The notes beneath the pieces are model-generated. The model made no database searches. It had not been told where the DNA came from and worked only from the letters and a program-made list of their open reading frames with translations. Below are positions 1 through 8,173 of a stretch of 42,967 nucleotides of DNA, piece after piece. Each line of letters starts with the position of its first letter. The stretch's first letter is position 1. This DNA comes from Lactobacillus kefiranofaciens (GTDB lineage Bacteria; Bacillota; Bacilli; Lactobacillales; Lactobacillaceae): positions 1-42,967 of the forward strand of contig NZ_FMXC01000018.1 of NCBI RefSeq assembly GCF_900103655.1, written 5' to 3'. The position numbers and the translations under genes are program-made.

Positions 1-1104
1 CTTGAATTGTCAAATTAAGTGCAACACTACATTAAAGAATATTTCATAAGGCGTTTTCCATCCGAGACATTTACGGGGACGATTATTCATTTGTTCTGCA
101 TATGCTTGTATCCGGCGGTCAGTAATTGAATCAAGGTCAGTTCCTTTTGGCAAATATTCGCGAAGCAAGCCGTTAGTATTTTCGTTAGTTCCTCGTTGCC
201 AAGGAGAGTGAGGATCGGGAAAGTAGAAGGGCGTACCAAACTTATCAGTTAAACATTGAACTTTGGCAAACTCTTTACCCCTATCCGGGGTAATCGTTAA
301 CGATCTACCAGGCCATAGCTTCATTAAGTCGCTCAAAGTATCCGTGACTGCTTCTGAAGTTCTTTTAGCAGCTTTACCAATAAGCAGGTAACGAGATTTT
401 CGGTCAACCAATGTAACGACACAAGCCTTTCCGCTTTTGCCTAACACGGTATCACCTTCCCAGTGACCAATTTCTACACGGTTGTCAGCTTCTCGCGGAC
501 GATCATGAATCTTGTTGGGGATTGGAATCTTGCCTCGTTTTTCCTGATAAGCTTTATTGTGGCGAGACTTGCCGTGATGCCTTAGATGGCGCACGGCACT
601 AGAGCTGCCAGATTTAAACAAATTATCAAATAAGCCATTGAAAATCCCACGGTAAATAGTCGTGGTACTGATCTGCACCGGATACTTTTCGACTGCCAAG
701 CGATTCGATATTTCCTCCGGAGACCAAAGGTCTTCGCAGAAGTGTTCTCTCACCACTTCAAACACCTGAGGATTACTCAAAAGAGAGACTCTGCCACAGT
801 TGCCTTTGCGCTGTTTGTACTTCTCCTGAGCCTTCGAAGGTGAATAGGATTTACCAGTAGAATTACGGCTTAATTCTCGAGAAATGGTTGAGTAACTTTT
901 CTTGATATGGCTGGCAATCTCACGAAGTGAGTTTCCATGATTCCTCATTAAAAAGATAGTTTCCCGTTCATCTATGGTAATATGCTTGTAGTGGTCCATG
1001 GCTGAATTCCTTTCATGATTGTTTTCGCAAACATCATTTTACAGAAATTTGGCCATGGGCCATTCTTTATTTAATTAGTGTTGCACTTAAAGTGTAAATT
1101 CAAG
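1..1104 (-). mobile_element. Complete IS30-family insertion sequence
   Basis: Imperfect terminal inverted repeats of about 28 bp bracket a single transposase gene. The left end reads CTTGAATTGTCAAATTAAGT and the right end, on the other strand, CTTGAATTTACACTTTAAGT; both continue GCAACACTA. The element starts at the very edge of the window, so a target duplication cannot be checked. It lies next to imported genes and may have helped bring them in; that link is inference. Confidence 0.9.
10..999 (-). CDS. IS30-family transposase
   Basis: This 329-residue DDE transposase catalyses cut-and-paste or circle-mediated transposition of its own element. An N-terminal helix-turn-helix (about residues 10-50, with the REIASHIKKSYSTISREL signature) binds the terminal repeats. 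The catalytic triad is visible as D183 (HWEGDTVLG), D239 (ITPDRGKEF) and E273 (RGTNENTNG), with the roughly 33-residue D-E spacing usual for IS30. The ATG at 997-999 has a GAAAGGA ribosome site 8 nt upstream. Length is normal and no frame break is seen, so the protein is probably active. Confidence 0.95.
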   Translation of the reverse strand: MDHYKHITIDERETIFLMRNHGNSLREIASHIKKSYSTISRELSRNSTGKSYSPSKAQEKYKQRKGNCGRVSLLSNPQVFEVVREHFCEDLWSPEEISNRLAVEKYPVQISTTTIYRGIFNGLFDNLFKSGSSSAVRHLRHHGKSRHNKAYQEKRGKIPIPNKIHDRPREADNRVEIGHWEGDTVLGKSGKACVVTLVDRKSRYLLIGKAAKRTSEAVTDTLSDLMKLWPGRSLTITPDRGKEFAKVQCLTDKFGTPFYFPDPHSPWQRGTNENTNGLLREYLPKGTDLDSITDRRIQAYAEQMNNRPRKCLGWKTPYEIFFNVVLHLI

Positions 1105-1125
1105 GTTAATATTTTCATTATATGC

Positions 1126-1157
1126 AAAAGGATTGGTCACCACAATGACCAATCCTT
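1126..1157 (-). terminator. Hairpin terminator after the ECF operon
   Basis: A perfect 12-bp stem (1128-1139 with 1146-1157, loop 1140-1145) is followed on the minus strand by CTTTTGC. It is the first stable hairpin downstream of the 1311-2126 ATPase gene. The U-tract is short, so termination strength is uncertain. Confidence 0.5.
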
Positions 1158-1306
1158 AATGTTTATTACTTTTAATTAAATGCTACTATTATCATCATTA
1201 TTACCGAGCGGAAACGTGCGCCAAAAGGCAACTTCCTGCCACGTAACCGCCTTTCGTCCCACTCTTTAATGTTTGTTACTTTTAATTAGATGTTGCTATT
1301 ATCATC
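1156..1306. repeat. 41-bp direct repeat flanking a structured element
   Basis: Copies at 1156-1196 and 1266-1306 differ at about 4 of 41 positions. Between them (1204-1253) is a GC-richer segment, CCGAGCGGAAACGTGCGCC and onward, which resembles the core of the repeat array at 4505-4800. The second copy abuts the stop codon of the ECF ATPase gene. No gene is present in 1105-1310. Confidence 0.6.
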
Positions 1307-1310
1307 TTTA

Positions 1311-2126
1311 TCAATTTAAATTGTTGGCAACTTGTTTATGCTTCCTGCAGTAATCCTCTGGGGTTAAATAAACCGAGTGATCACCTAATGCCCTCGTTAT
1401 CGTCATAATTCTTGGTGGCAGCAATCCCACCCGCTTAACCAGTCCTGAATTACCAAATAAGGCTGAAGGTGTCCCGGAAAAGGCAATCTGACCATGCGCC
1501 ATCACGTGAACTGTTGAAAATTCAGCCGCTACCCAATCCATATCATGAGTAATCGTGATCACCTGATGACCACTTTTTACAAGTTGATGAAAAATGTTAG
1601 TCATTCGCTTTCGACTGGGCCAGTCTAACGACATCATCGGCTCGTCAAACAAATAAATTGCAGGATTAATGGCCAAAACCGTTGCAAACGTTAATAACTT
1701 TTGTTCAGATAACGAAAGGTCATATGGATTTTCGGCTGCTTTATCAGCTAATCCAACCGCAACCAAAGCTTGATCAGCCGCTTTTTTAATCATCAATTGA
1801 TCCGATTCAATTTGAGAAAGCCCCCAAGCCACTTCTTTTTGAACCGTTGCGTTAAATAATTGATCATCTGGATCTTGAAATGTCACGCCAATTTGTTTCA
1901 ACTTTGTCTGTGGTTTCAACTCATCTATTGAAACGCCATTAATCATAATGGTCCCTTCTTGCGGTGTTATCAATCCGATCAGTAACTTTAACAAAGTTGA
2001 TTTACCAGCGCCGTTCTGACCAACAATTGCGGTTAGTGGACTGTCAAAAGATTGCCGATCAATTTCCACCTGAAATGAGTGTTCTGGATAAGTGTAACGC
2101 AACCCACTAATTTCAATTTGCGGCAT
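1311..2126 (-). CDS. ECF-type transporter ATPase with degenerate signature motif
   Basis: Last gene of an S-T-A-A energy-coupling-factor operon, probably for vitamin or micronutrient uptake. This 271-residue cytoplasmic ATPase has an intact Walker A (GQNGAGKST, residues 36-44), Q-loop (TFQDPDDQLF), Walker B with catalytic Glu (LFDEP, D161/E162) and switch His (H194). Its ABC signature reads LSLSEQ (137-142) where LSGGQ is usual. The ATG at 2124-2126 has a GAGGAGG site, and the gene overlaps the preceding ATPase gene by 14 nt. The substrate is not identifiable from this subunit. The partner ATPase carries the complementary defects, so the two probably form an asymmetric heterodimer. Confidence 0.85.
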   Translation of the reverse strand: MPQIEISGLRYTYPEHSFQVEIDRQSFDSPLTAIVGQNGAGKSTLLKLLIGLITPQEGTIMINGVSIDELKPQTKLKQIGVTFQDPDDQLFNATVQKEVAWGLSQIESDQLMIKKAADQALVAVGLADKAAENPYDLSLSEQKLLTFATVLAINPAIYLFDEPMMSLDWPSRKRMTNIFHQLVKSGHQVITITHDMDWVAAEFSTVHVMAHGQIAFSGTPSALFGNSGLVKRVGLLPPRIMTITRALGDHSVYLTPEDYCRKHKQVANNLN

Positions 2127-2955
2127 AATAAGCCTCCTCTAATTGTTGATTGGTAACCGGAAATTCGTCTGCTGCACCAGGGATTGACCACTTCATTAAT
2201 TTTGCCAATCGAAACACAGTCGGTTCAGCAAGCTGCCAGTCCGGCTTCAGATGATTAAAAACAGTCAGCGGTTTTCCTGCCGCAACTAACTCGCCAGCTT
2301 TCAGAACCCAAATTTGGTCAGCAATTTCACAGAGATCGTCGACTTCATTTGACACAATGAAGATCGTCTTTTTTTCAACACTGACTAACCAACTGAAGAA
2401 ATGCTGACGTCCAAGTGAATCCATTTCACTGGTGGGATCATCTAAAACCAAAATTGACGGATCAGTTACGATTGCTGTGGCAATTGCCAGCCGTTGTTTT
2501 TGTCCGCCAGACAGCGTTCCCGGTGATTGATTTAATTGGTCGCCTAACCCCAACTGATCGGCAACATTGAGGACTCGCCGTTTAATTTGATCGGCTGGAA
2601 CTCCTTGATTAATGAGGTCAAACGCAATTTCATCGGCAACCGTATCGGCAAGCCCACTCAATTGACCAGCCGGATTCTGCAGCACAACACCGGTTTGCTG
2701 ATTATACTTCTGCCAATCCAAATTTGGCGATAATGATCCAACTTGAATGGTTCCCGTTACATCACCTGAAATAATTGTTGGTACAATTCCGGCTAATGCC
2801 CGACATAACGATGTTTTACCTGCATGATGATTACCAATGATGCCAATAACGTGCCCAAATTCGGCGTCAACCGAAATATGTTTTAGCGCGGATGTTTCAA
2901 TCCCTCGGTAACGTAGACTCAAATTTTCTAAATGAATTTGCTGCCGATTATCCAT
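2113..2955 (-). CDS. ECF-type transporter ATPase, second subunit
   Basis: Partner nucleotide-binding subunit of about 280 residues. Walker A is GNHHAGKT (41-48) and the signature LSGGQKQRLA (149-158) is canonical. Walker B reads LVLDDPTSEMD, with Asp (D173) at the catalytic Glu position, and the switch-His position holds Asn (N203, in IVSNEVDD). The ATG at 2953-2955 follows GGGTGGA; an in-frame ATG nine bases further upstream, with no separate ribosome site, is less likely. The gene overlaps the EcfT-like gene upstream and the next ATPase gene downstream, suggesting translational coupling. Intact signature here and intact Walker B/His in the partner would make one consensus and one degenerate ATP site. 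Confidence 0.85.
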   Translation of the reverse strand: MDNRQQIHLENLSLRYRGIETSALKHISVDAEFGHVIGIIGNHHAGKTSLCRALAGIVPTIISGDVTGTIQVGSLSPNLDWQKYNQQTGVVLQNPAGQLSGLADTVADEIAFDLINQGVPADQIKRRVLNVADQLGLGDQLNQSPGTLSGGQKQRLAIATAIVTDPSILVLDDPTSEMDSLGRQHFFSWLVSVEKKTIFIVSNEVDDLCEIADQIWVLKAGELVAAGKPLTVFNHLKPDWQLAEPTVFRLAKLMKWSIPGAADEFPVTNQQLEEAYYAAN

Positions 2956-3722
2956 AATTTCCACCCAATCAATATAATTGCTAATAAACTCAAGCCACGA
3001 TGATTAACCATTTCGTGCCGATAAAGATTTGCCGATTTTAGTGCCACCCGATGGGGACTATTAAATCCACGTAATCGCAGGGCGATCGACCGTTCCATTG
3101 ATTGATAAAGCGTTTTGATCACTAACGGAACCAGCACTGGTAAAATTGATTTAATCTTTTCAAGAATGGTTTTCTGTTGATTAATGCCACGTGCCCGTTG
3201 CGCCATTTGAATTTTTTTCATGTTGGCCATCATTTCCGGTAAAATATAGCAAACCGACATCAATACATAGACCGCTTTATAGGAGAGACCGACCTGCTCC
3301 AAATATTTAGAATTTTCTGACACTGTAGTCGTTGTCATAAAAAAGCTGGTTGCTAAAATAATGACAAAAATTCGACACCCCATCGTTGCTGCATACAACA
3401 GCCCTTCTTGATAGAATCGAATCCCGACCACTGAAACCAACAGAGTCTGATTGTGACTGTAAAAGAGGCCCTGAATAATCAGCATTGTAAAAATTAAGAA
3501 TGAGCTGAATTCAATTGCGTGAACCGCCAACTTGCCGGCTTTCGAAATCAGTAGAATCACTAGCGCAACGAATACAAGCGCAATTTCAACTAACAAATTG
3601 GTGAAACAAAAGCTTAATAAGGCCAGATCAAGGGCCATCAATAATTTCGTTACCGGATCAACTACCGACGTCCAGCCACGGTGAGCTACCGAACCTTGTA
3701 AAATTGAATTTGGTTCATTCAT
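2928..3722 (-). CDS. ECF transporter transmembrane T-component
   Basis: This 264-residue membrane protein couples the two ATPases to the substrate-binding S protein. Several hydrophobic helices fill residues 25-160 and a last one lies near the C-terminus. The two cytoplasmic coupling motifs of EcfT are recognisable: ARG at 177-179 (AQRARGI) and a variant RLRG at 216-219. The ATG at 3720-3722 overlaps the stop codon of the S-component gene by one base (TAATG). Being in the same operon as its own ATPases suggests a dedicated group I ECF system rather than the shared group II module; that is inference. Confidence 0.85.
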   Translation of the reverse strand: MNEPNSILQGSVAHRGWTSVVDPVTKLLMALDLALLSFCFTNLLVEIALVFVALVILLISKAGKLAVHAIEFSSFLIFTMLIIQGLFYSHNQTLLVSVVGIRFYQEGLLYAATMGCRIFVIILATSFFMTTTTVSENSKYLEQVGLSYKAVYVLMSVCYILPEMMANMKKIQMAQRARGINQQKTILEKIKSILPVLVPLVIKTLYQSMERSIALRLRGFNSPHRVALKSANLYRHEMVNHRGLSLLAIILIGWKLWIIGSKFI

Positions 3723-4324
3723 TATTTATCATCCCTGAAAAAGCGAATCATTCGCTGTGGCAGTTGCCGATAGATAAAGAATGCCAAGTAGGCAACAACA
3801 ACTTTATCCAAAATGTCCAAAATAAATTCATCAGTAAATGATGAAATCCAAACCGGAATGTGATTAGCGATCATCACAGCGAAAATTGAATCACCCCAAG
3901 GAATCCCAGTTTGGCCACCCCAAAAAATGACATTGAGTGGTGTTGAAATGACAGCAGATACAATTGCAATAATAATAGCGGATACGAATACTTTCTTTGC
4001 GGATGAAAACCATCCCTTGGCGTGGAGGACCCCAACGGCAATCCCAATTGCAATACTAGTAATTGCATAGACCGTTGAAAGCGGTGATAGCGTCAATCCA
4101 TAGATGACGTGATTAATAAAGCCACTAATTGCACCAGCCACCGGGCCAGCTAACATACTTGCCAGAAAAGTTCCCAACGTTCCTAACCAAACCGGTAATT
4201 TTAATCCTTCGGCAAACGCCTTGGCAACATAATTAATTCCGACTGCTGCAGGAATCAACGTCATCGTTGCTGTTGACAACCGAAACTTCCAGATACTTGA
4301 CCGCTTAATATTTTGGACTCTCAA
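3722..4324 (-). CDS. ECF transporter S-component (substrate unknown)
   Basis: A small integral membrane protein of about 200 residues with five to six hydrophobic segments, glycine-rich helices (LAGPVAGAISGFINHVIYG) and a short cytoplasmic C-terminus. This is the expected fold and size of a substrate-binding S-component and it leads the operon. The annotated upstream GTG (4331-4333) directly abuts its GAGG site, so the TTG at 4322-4324, 8 nt from GAGG, is the better start. The family does not match BioY, ThiT, RibU or FolT signatures that I can recognise, so the vitamin is left open. A 44-bp dyad just upstream is a likely operator. Confidence 0.7.
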   Translation of the reverse strand: MRVQNIKRSSIWKFRLSTATMTLIPAAVGINYVAKAFAEGLKLPVWLGTLGTFLASMLAGPVAGAISGFINHVIYGLTLSPLSTVYAITSIAIGIAVGVLHAKGWFSSAKKVFVSAIIIAIVSAVISTPLNVIFWGGQTGIPWGDSIFAVMIANHIPVWISSFTDEFILDILDKVVVAYLAFFIYRQLPQRMIRFFRDDK

Positions 4325-4356
4325 AATCCGCACCTCATTTGCTTAATTATTTTAAA

Positions 4357-4400
4357 TAAAGGTATAAATTACTTTTATTTAAAAGTAATTTATAACTTTA
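4357..4400. promoter_or_regulatory. 44-bp near-perfect dyad, likely operator of the ECF operon
   Basis: Two 21-bp arms (4357-4377 and 4380-4400) match as inverted repeats at 20 of 21 positions with a 2-bp centre; the core is TATAAATTACTTTTA and its complement. It lies about 35 bp upstream of the S-component start. The AT-rich symmetry suggests a dimeric repressor site. It is not the NiaR pattern I know, and the regulator is unknown. Confidence 0.55.
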
Positions 4401-4504
4401 ATCTAATTAAAAACATTGTACGACTGTTTTGATAAAAGTCAAGTCGACTTTAATAGTTTTTGCGGTTGTGACTTGGTCTTTTTTCTTCTTGAAGCTTATG
4501 TTTT

Positions 4505-4800
4505 GTTTAATACGGAATATTTTGGAGTAAGCTGGCTACCGAGTCTAAACGTGCAAAAGAGGAGCAAATCCCGGCCATATAACTAACTTAACGGAATATT
4601 CCAAAATCAGGAATGGCTGGCTACCGAGTCTAAACGTGCAAAGCAGAAGCAGGCCCCGGCCATATAAGCCTTCCAATCTAATATTCCAAAAACAGGAATG
4701 GGATGGTAGCCGAGTCTAAACGTGCAAAAGAGGAGCAAATCCCGGCCATAACTGACTTAACGGAATATTCCAAAATCAGGAATATTCCGTTAAGTCAGTT
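4505..4800. repeat. Tandem array of about 85-bp intergenic repeats
   Basis: Three copies of a conserved core (4534-4579, 4619-4665, 4705-4750) share CCGAGTCTAAACGTGCAAA and CCCGGCCATA. Each is followed by a second module with GGAATATTCC, giving a period near 85 bp; a fourth partial unit ends inside the permease gene. On the minus strand each core begins an ATG-led micro-ORF (18-23 codons), but none has a ribosome site. This array and the dyad above occupy the 4325-4775 gap. Confidence 0.75.
4750..4800. other. Perfect 22-bp inverted repeat at the permease 3' end
   Basis: Arms 4750-4771 and 4779-4800 are exact reverse complements around a 7-nt loop (AAAATCA). The right arm encodes the last residues of the permease and its stop codon lies in the loop. 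No U-tract follows on the minus strand, so it is not a standard intrinsic terminator. It may protect mRNA ends or be the tip of the repeat array. Confidence 0.7.
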
Positions 4801-6173
4801 ATATTCTGGGATTTAAGCGCTCCCTTTTGCACTCTCTGCAACACCTTATCCCCCTCCGCGATATCTCTTCTCAATCCCTTTGCCTGCCGGTCTCTGTCAT
4901 CATACCAGTACCACAAGCCACTCAGCGCAAAGACGATGATTCCAGCGACGATTAATTCAACCGAAAAACTCAGGATTAGATACAGCGTGACCAAAAACGC
5001 AAAGATCGGAATTAATAATCCCCCCGGCAGCTTAAATCCTTGCGGTAACTTTTCATGCTTTCGTAATTTAATTGACGCCAAAATTGTTGGAATATATTGC
5101 ACGAATGATGTAAAGACAATCGCAGACGCTAGGAATAAATAATTTCCTGAAAGCAACATAACCCCACAAATCGCGCATGATAACAGTAGTGACACGATCG
5201 GCACACCACGTTTGTTCTGATGTCCCAAAACTCTCGGCAACAATTGGTGTTCGGACGCTAGCGAGCTCGCAATTAGCGGCGTTGAGAATGAAATTGATAG
5301 CGCCACTCCCATAATCGAAATCAGCATCCCCACCAACGCAAGATCATAACCAAACTGCCCGGCAAAATGATAGAATGATGCCGCAATTGGGACATTATCT
5401 GTCGCTAAATGACTACCAGAGACGCCAATTGCAGCAAATTGTACAATCATATACAACAAAGCCGATGTCAGTAAAACCGCAATTAAGGCTTTAGGCAGCG
5501 TTTTTTCTGGATTTTTCATTTTGGAAGCGGCAATCGGCAGAAACGAAAAGCCGGTAAACATGTAGAAAACCATCCCAAAGCCTTCATTAAAACGACCGAA
5601 CAATGGGCTTGAATTGGTTGTCGCACCGGTTAGATTTGCAAAATTGGCATGTCGGACAAAGAATAACCCCGCCACCACAAACAAAATCAACACACCCATT
5701 TTGGCAACCGTCGAAATATTATCCACCCAATCCATAAACTTTGATCCAAATAAATTTAAACAAGTCAAGATCGCCAAAATACCAAGTGCCACAATTAAAT
5801 AATTTCGATGGACATCAAGACTGGGAAAGACACTTCGCAAACTTGTCACAAACGCTGAAATTTCGGTGGCCATTGTAATGATGCCCAGCAACCATGTAAA
5901 AATACCAATTTCAAAACCGGCAAATCTACCAAATGCTGTATACGTATATAGCCAAGCACCGCCATCTCCCGGAATTTTACTTGCCAAATTGGCAAAACAC
6001 AGTGCAATCATTAAAACTGCCACCCCGGCTAGTGGCATTAACAGCAAGCTTAAATCACCCAATTTGGCATAAATCCGACTTGGCATCAAAAATATTCCGG
6101 AGCCAATAATGCCGTCGACACCTAACAAGAAAACGCTTAGGAAACTTAACTGCTTGATTTTCCCAGATGACAT
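4776..6173 (-). CDS. APC-superfamily amino-acid permease
   Basis: A 465-residue secondary transporter with about 12 hydrophobic helices. The helix-1 motif GIIGSGIF (residues about 21-28), typical of APC/AAE permeases, is present, followed by the MPSRIYAKLG segment and a GDGGAW-like loop before helix 3. It should move an amino acid or exchange an amino acid and its amine across the cell membrane by proton symport or antiport; the substrate cannot be assigned. ATG at 6171-6173 has a strong GGGGGAG site. The last residues are encoded by one arm of a perfect inverted repeat, so the C-terminus may have been rewritten by the repeat element. Confidence 0.85.
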   Translation of the reverse strand: MSSGKIKQLSFLSVFLLGVDGIIGSGIFLMPSRIYAKLGDLSLLLMPLAGVAVLMIALCFANLASKIPGDGGAWLYTYTAFGRFAGFEIGIFTWLLGIITMATEISAFVTSLRSVFPSLDVHRNYLIVALGILAILTCLNLFGSKFMDWVDNISTVAKMGVLILFVVAGLFFVRHANFANLTGATTNSSPLFGRFNEGFGMVFYMFTGFSFLPIAASKMKNPEKTLPKALIAVLLTSALLYMIVQFAAIGVSGSHLATDNVPIAASFYHFAGQFGYDLALVGMLISIMGVALSISFSTPLIASSLASEHQLLPRVLGHQNKRGVPIVSLLLSCAICGVMLLSGNYLFLASAIVFTSFVQYIPTILASIKLRKHEKLPQGFKLPGGLLIPIFAFLVTLYLILSFSVELIVAGIIVFALSGLWYWYDDRDRQAKGLRRDIAEGDKVLQRVQKGALKSQNITDLTEYS

Positions 6174-6302
6174 TTCACTACTCCCCCTTCAGCCAATTTT
6201 CAACCCGATTGTGTGATGTAATCGGTATCACAAGTTGTCTTTATCTTAGCATGTGCCAAGAGGCAAACGTAGTAAAATGTCTTCGATAATGTGGTGTTTT
6301 TA

Positions 6303-6446
6303 GAGACCCTAACCCATCTCCAGAAAAAGCTTATTTTAAAGATATCAACTTTGAAGGGCAAGATACGGGACAAAAGGCGCTTAACAAAATAATGGCTAAC
6401 GAAAGTCAATCAGCAATAACCCAACTAAAAAGCAAACCTCAATAAA
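6303..6446 (+). pseudogene. Possible 3' remnant of an unknown gene
   Basis: An open frame of about 50 codons with no start ends at TAA (6444-6446). The translation is polar and protein-like (KAYFKDINFEGQDTGQKALN in its middle), unlike a random frame. It overlaps the end of the opposite-strand membrane protein gene. I do not recognise it; it may be chance. Confidence 0.2.
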
Positions 6447-6674
6447 CGTAATCGACAAAATACCGCCATCATCATAAAATTTATTAAAAATAAGGCCACT
6501 CACTGATTTAAATAAGCTATATAAAAAGATGAGCGTATACACACCAAAAATTACGTGCATTATCGAGTTACTAATATAAAACGCACCATAAAGCACAAAT
6601 GAGAATAGACAAAATGCATCAACAAGTCCCCATAAATAAATATTTTTAGACGTTGGGTGAATGAGTTTGTCCAT
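6396..6674 (-). CDS. Small three- or four-helix membrane protein, unknown
   Basis: About 92 residues, mostly hydrophobic, with helices near residues 12-35, 38-60 and 70-90 and a short charged N-terminus (MDKLIHPTSKN). The first in-frame ATG (6681-6683) directly touches the AGGAG site, so the ATG at 6672-6674, 9 nt away, is preferred. The gene begins just after the relaxase stop codon and its ribosome site overlaps that stop, implying translational coupling on the former plasmid. No family is recognised. Candidates in this position include immunity or surface-exclusion-like small proteins; this is speculation. Confidence 0.5.
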   Translation of the reverse strand: MDKLIHPTSKNIYLWGLVDAFCLFSFVLYGAFYISNSIMHVIFGVYTLIFLYSLFKSVSGLIFNKFYDDGGILSITFIEVCFLVGLLLIDFR

Positions 6675-6686
6675 AATTGACATCTC

Positions 6687-8131
6687 CTAAGTTTTGGGAA
6701 TTATCATCATTATAAACCCAATCATTTCGAAACAAGTCCAAAGTCCATTGACCAACCTGTTCAGCTTATCATTTAAGAAGTGATGATCAACGTGTTCTAG
6801 ACTTTCTAAGCTATCATCATGAATCATCAGCGTATATTTAAGCTCGATTTTGACTTCCTTTTCTTGTTGCATTAATAACTGCCAGCTGGTATATGGCCGC
6901 TTGGTAAAGGTCAATAATTGTCGGACCAATAAATCATCACGAATATTCATTAAACGTTCGTTTAATTCACTACCCTTGAAAACTGTTTGTTCGCTATCGG
7001 TTTCCTTAATTAATTCTCGTCTTTCAGCTTGCGTGGTCTGTTCAAAATTAAGCTCTGGATAAAGTTTTTTCGTAGTGCGATCGACCACTTTATTTAAGAG
7101 TTCATCTGCTTTTTTGAGTGAGCTTTCTTGTTGGTTAATTGTCAATAATTGTTTAGTCACATCTTCACCAACCGCATGTTTAATTAAAGTGCTGTTTTTC
7201 CAATTAAATAGCATGCGCCGCTTATCATCTAAACTTTCCAAACTAATATAAGTTTTCAGTTCGTGGCTTAACTCTTTGACCACTTTTTTCTCGTTAAACG
7301 AGAAGTGTTTACTTAGGCTATCCAAGTGACCTCGATTAATTACTTTTTCTTGATTGTTTTTATAATTCGCTTTGGTCTTACGATATTTCTTAACTTGTTG
7401 GTTAAATTCTTTCCTTTTACTCCGCTTACTATTGATTCCCTCATGTTGAGTTGGAACTTCATCTATTCCTTGATTTTCAAAGGATTTTTCACTGATCCGA
7501 TCCGGAATATTTTTTTGCTCTAAAACCTGATCGACACTAACTGCCCAATTATGACGCCATTCAATTATTTTTTCTTTCTTATCCCAATCGACCATCAGTA
7601 TCTTTCTACTCTTAGGGTACTTGTTAGTTCCGGTATACATTTTATTGCCATTCTCATCTAAAATATATTGCTTTTTACTCTTGATTCCCCATGTTCCGTC
7701 TGGGTTAAATGGACGGTTAGTTAACATCACATGTGCGTGCGGATTGTCTGGGTGATCGCGATGAATTGCTACGTCAGCTACCATACCTTGATCGACAAAA
7801 TTTTCTTGCACATATTTTGTCAGTAATTCTTTCTGTTCGGATTCACTTAATTCTACCGGTAAAGCCACGTTAAATTCTTTTGCATACCGTGAGTTTGATT
7901 TTCGATCTTTCTTTTCAACTTCATTCCATAATTGTCTCGATTACTGACCCATTCTGGTGCGTTTTTTGGGGTTAAAATAAAGCTTTCTGGCATAACCGAG
8001 CGGGCATAAAAATAGTGGCGGCCTTCTTGATTATCAAATAATTTTTCACCACTTCTATAAGCGGCACTGGCAATGGCACTGCGTCCTTTACCAGCACTAA
8101 TATTACTAAAACTCATATGAAAAATTGCCAT
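6687..8131 (-). pseudogene. mobA: MobA/MobL (MobQ-type) relaxase, frameshifted
   Basis: Plasmid mobilisation relaxase that would nick oriT and lead the strand into a recipient. The N-terminal piece (7853-8131) has the start MAIFHMSF and the GRSAIASAAYRSGE segment; its frame then breaks. The downstream piece (from about 7868) carries the metal-binding HUH motif [14 protein letters not shown]. Restoring one A in GACAA near 7934-7937 (to GAACAA) changes the read-through from RDNYGMK to [10 protein letters not shown] and joins both pieces into a protein of about 480 residues. The C-terminal half is charged and probably coiled coil. It is divergent from oriT and from two small accessory genes. A sequencing error is the alternative to real decay. 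Confidence 0.85.
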
Positions 8132-8173
8132 ACTAGTCACCGCCTTTCTTTGGATCTATTGGTTGATTTTGTT

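Noticed and set aside
4507-4749. Three 18-23 codon ATG frames in the repeat array as real micropeptide genes
   Set aside because: The shared frame is explained by repeat identity, none has a ribosome site, and the ends differ. Kept only as a property of the repeat.
4505-4800. CRISPR array
   Set aside because: The units are about 85 bp and the segments between cores are themselves related repeats rather than unique spacers; no cas genes are present.
6200-6409. Minus-strand frame of 69 codons between permease and small membrane gene
   Set aside because: No ribosome site, odd composition and no recognisable domain; probably chance.
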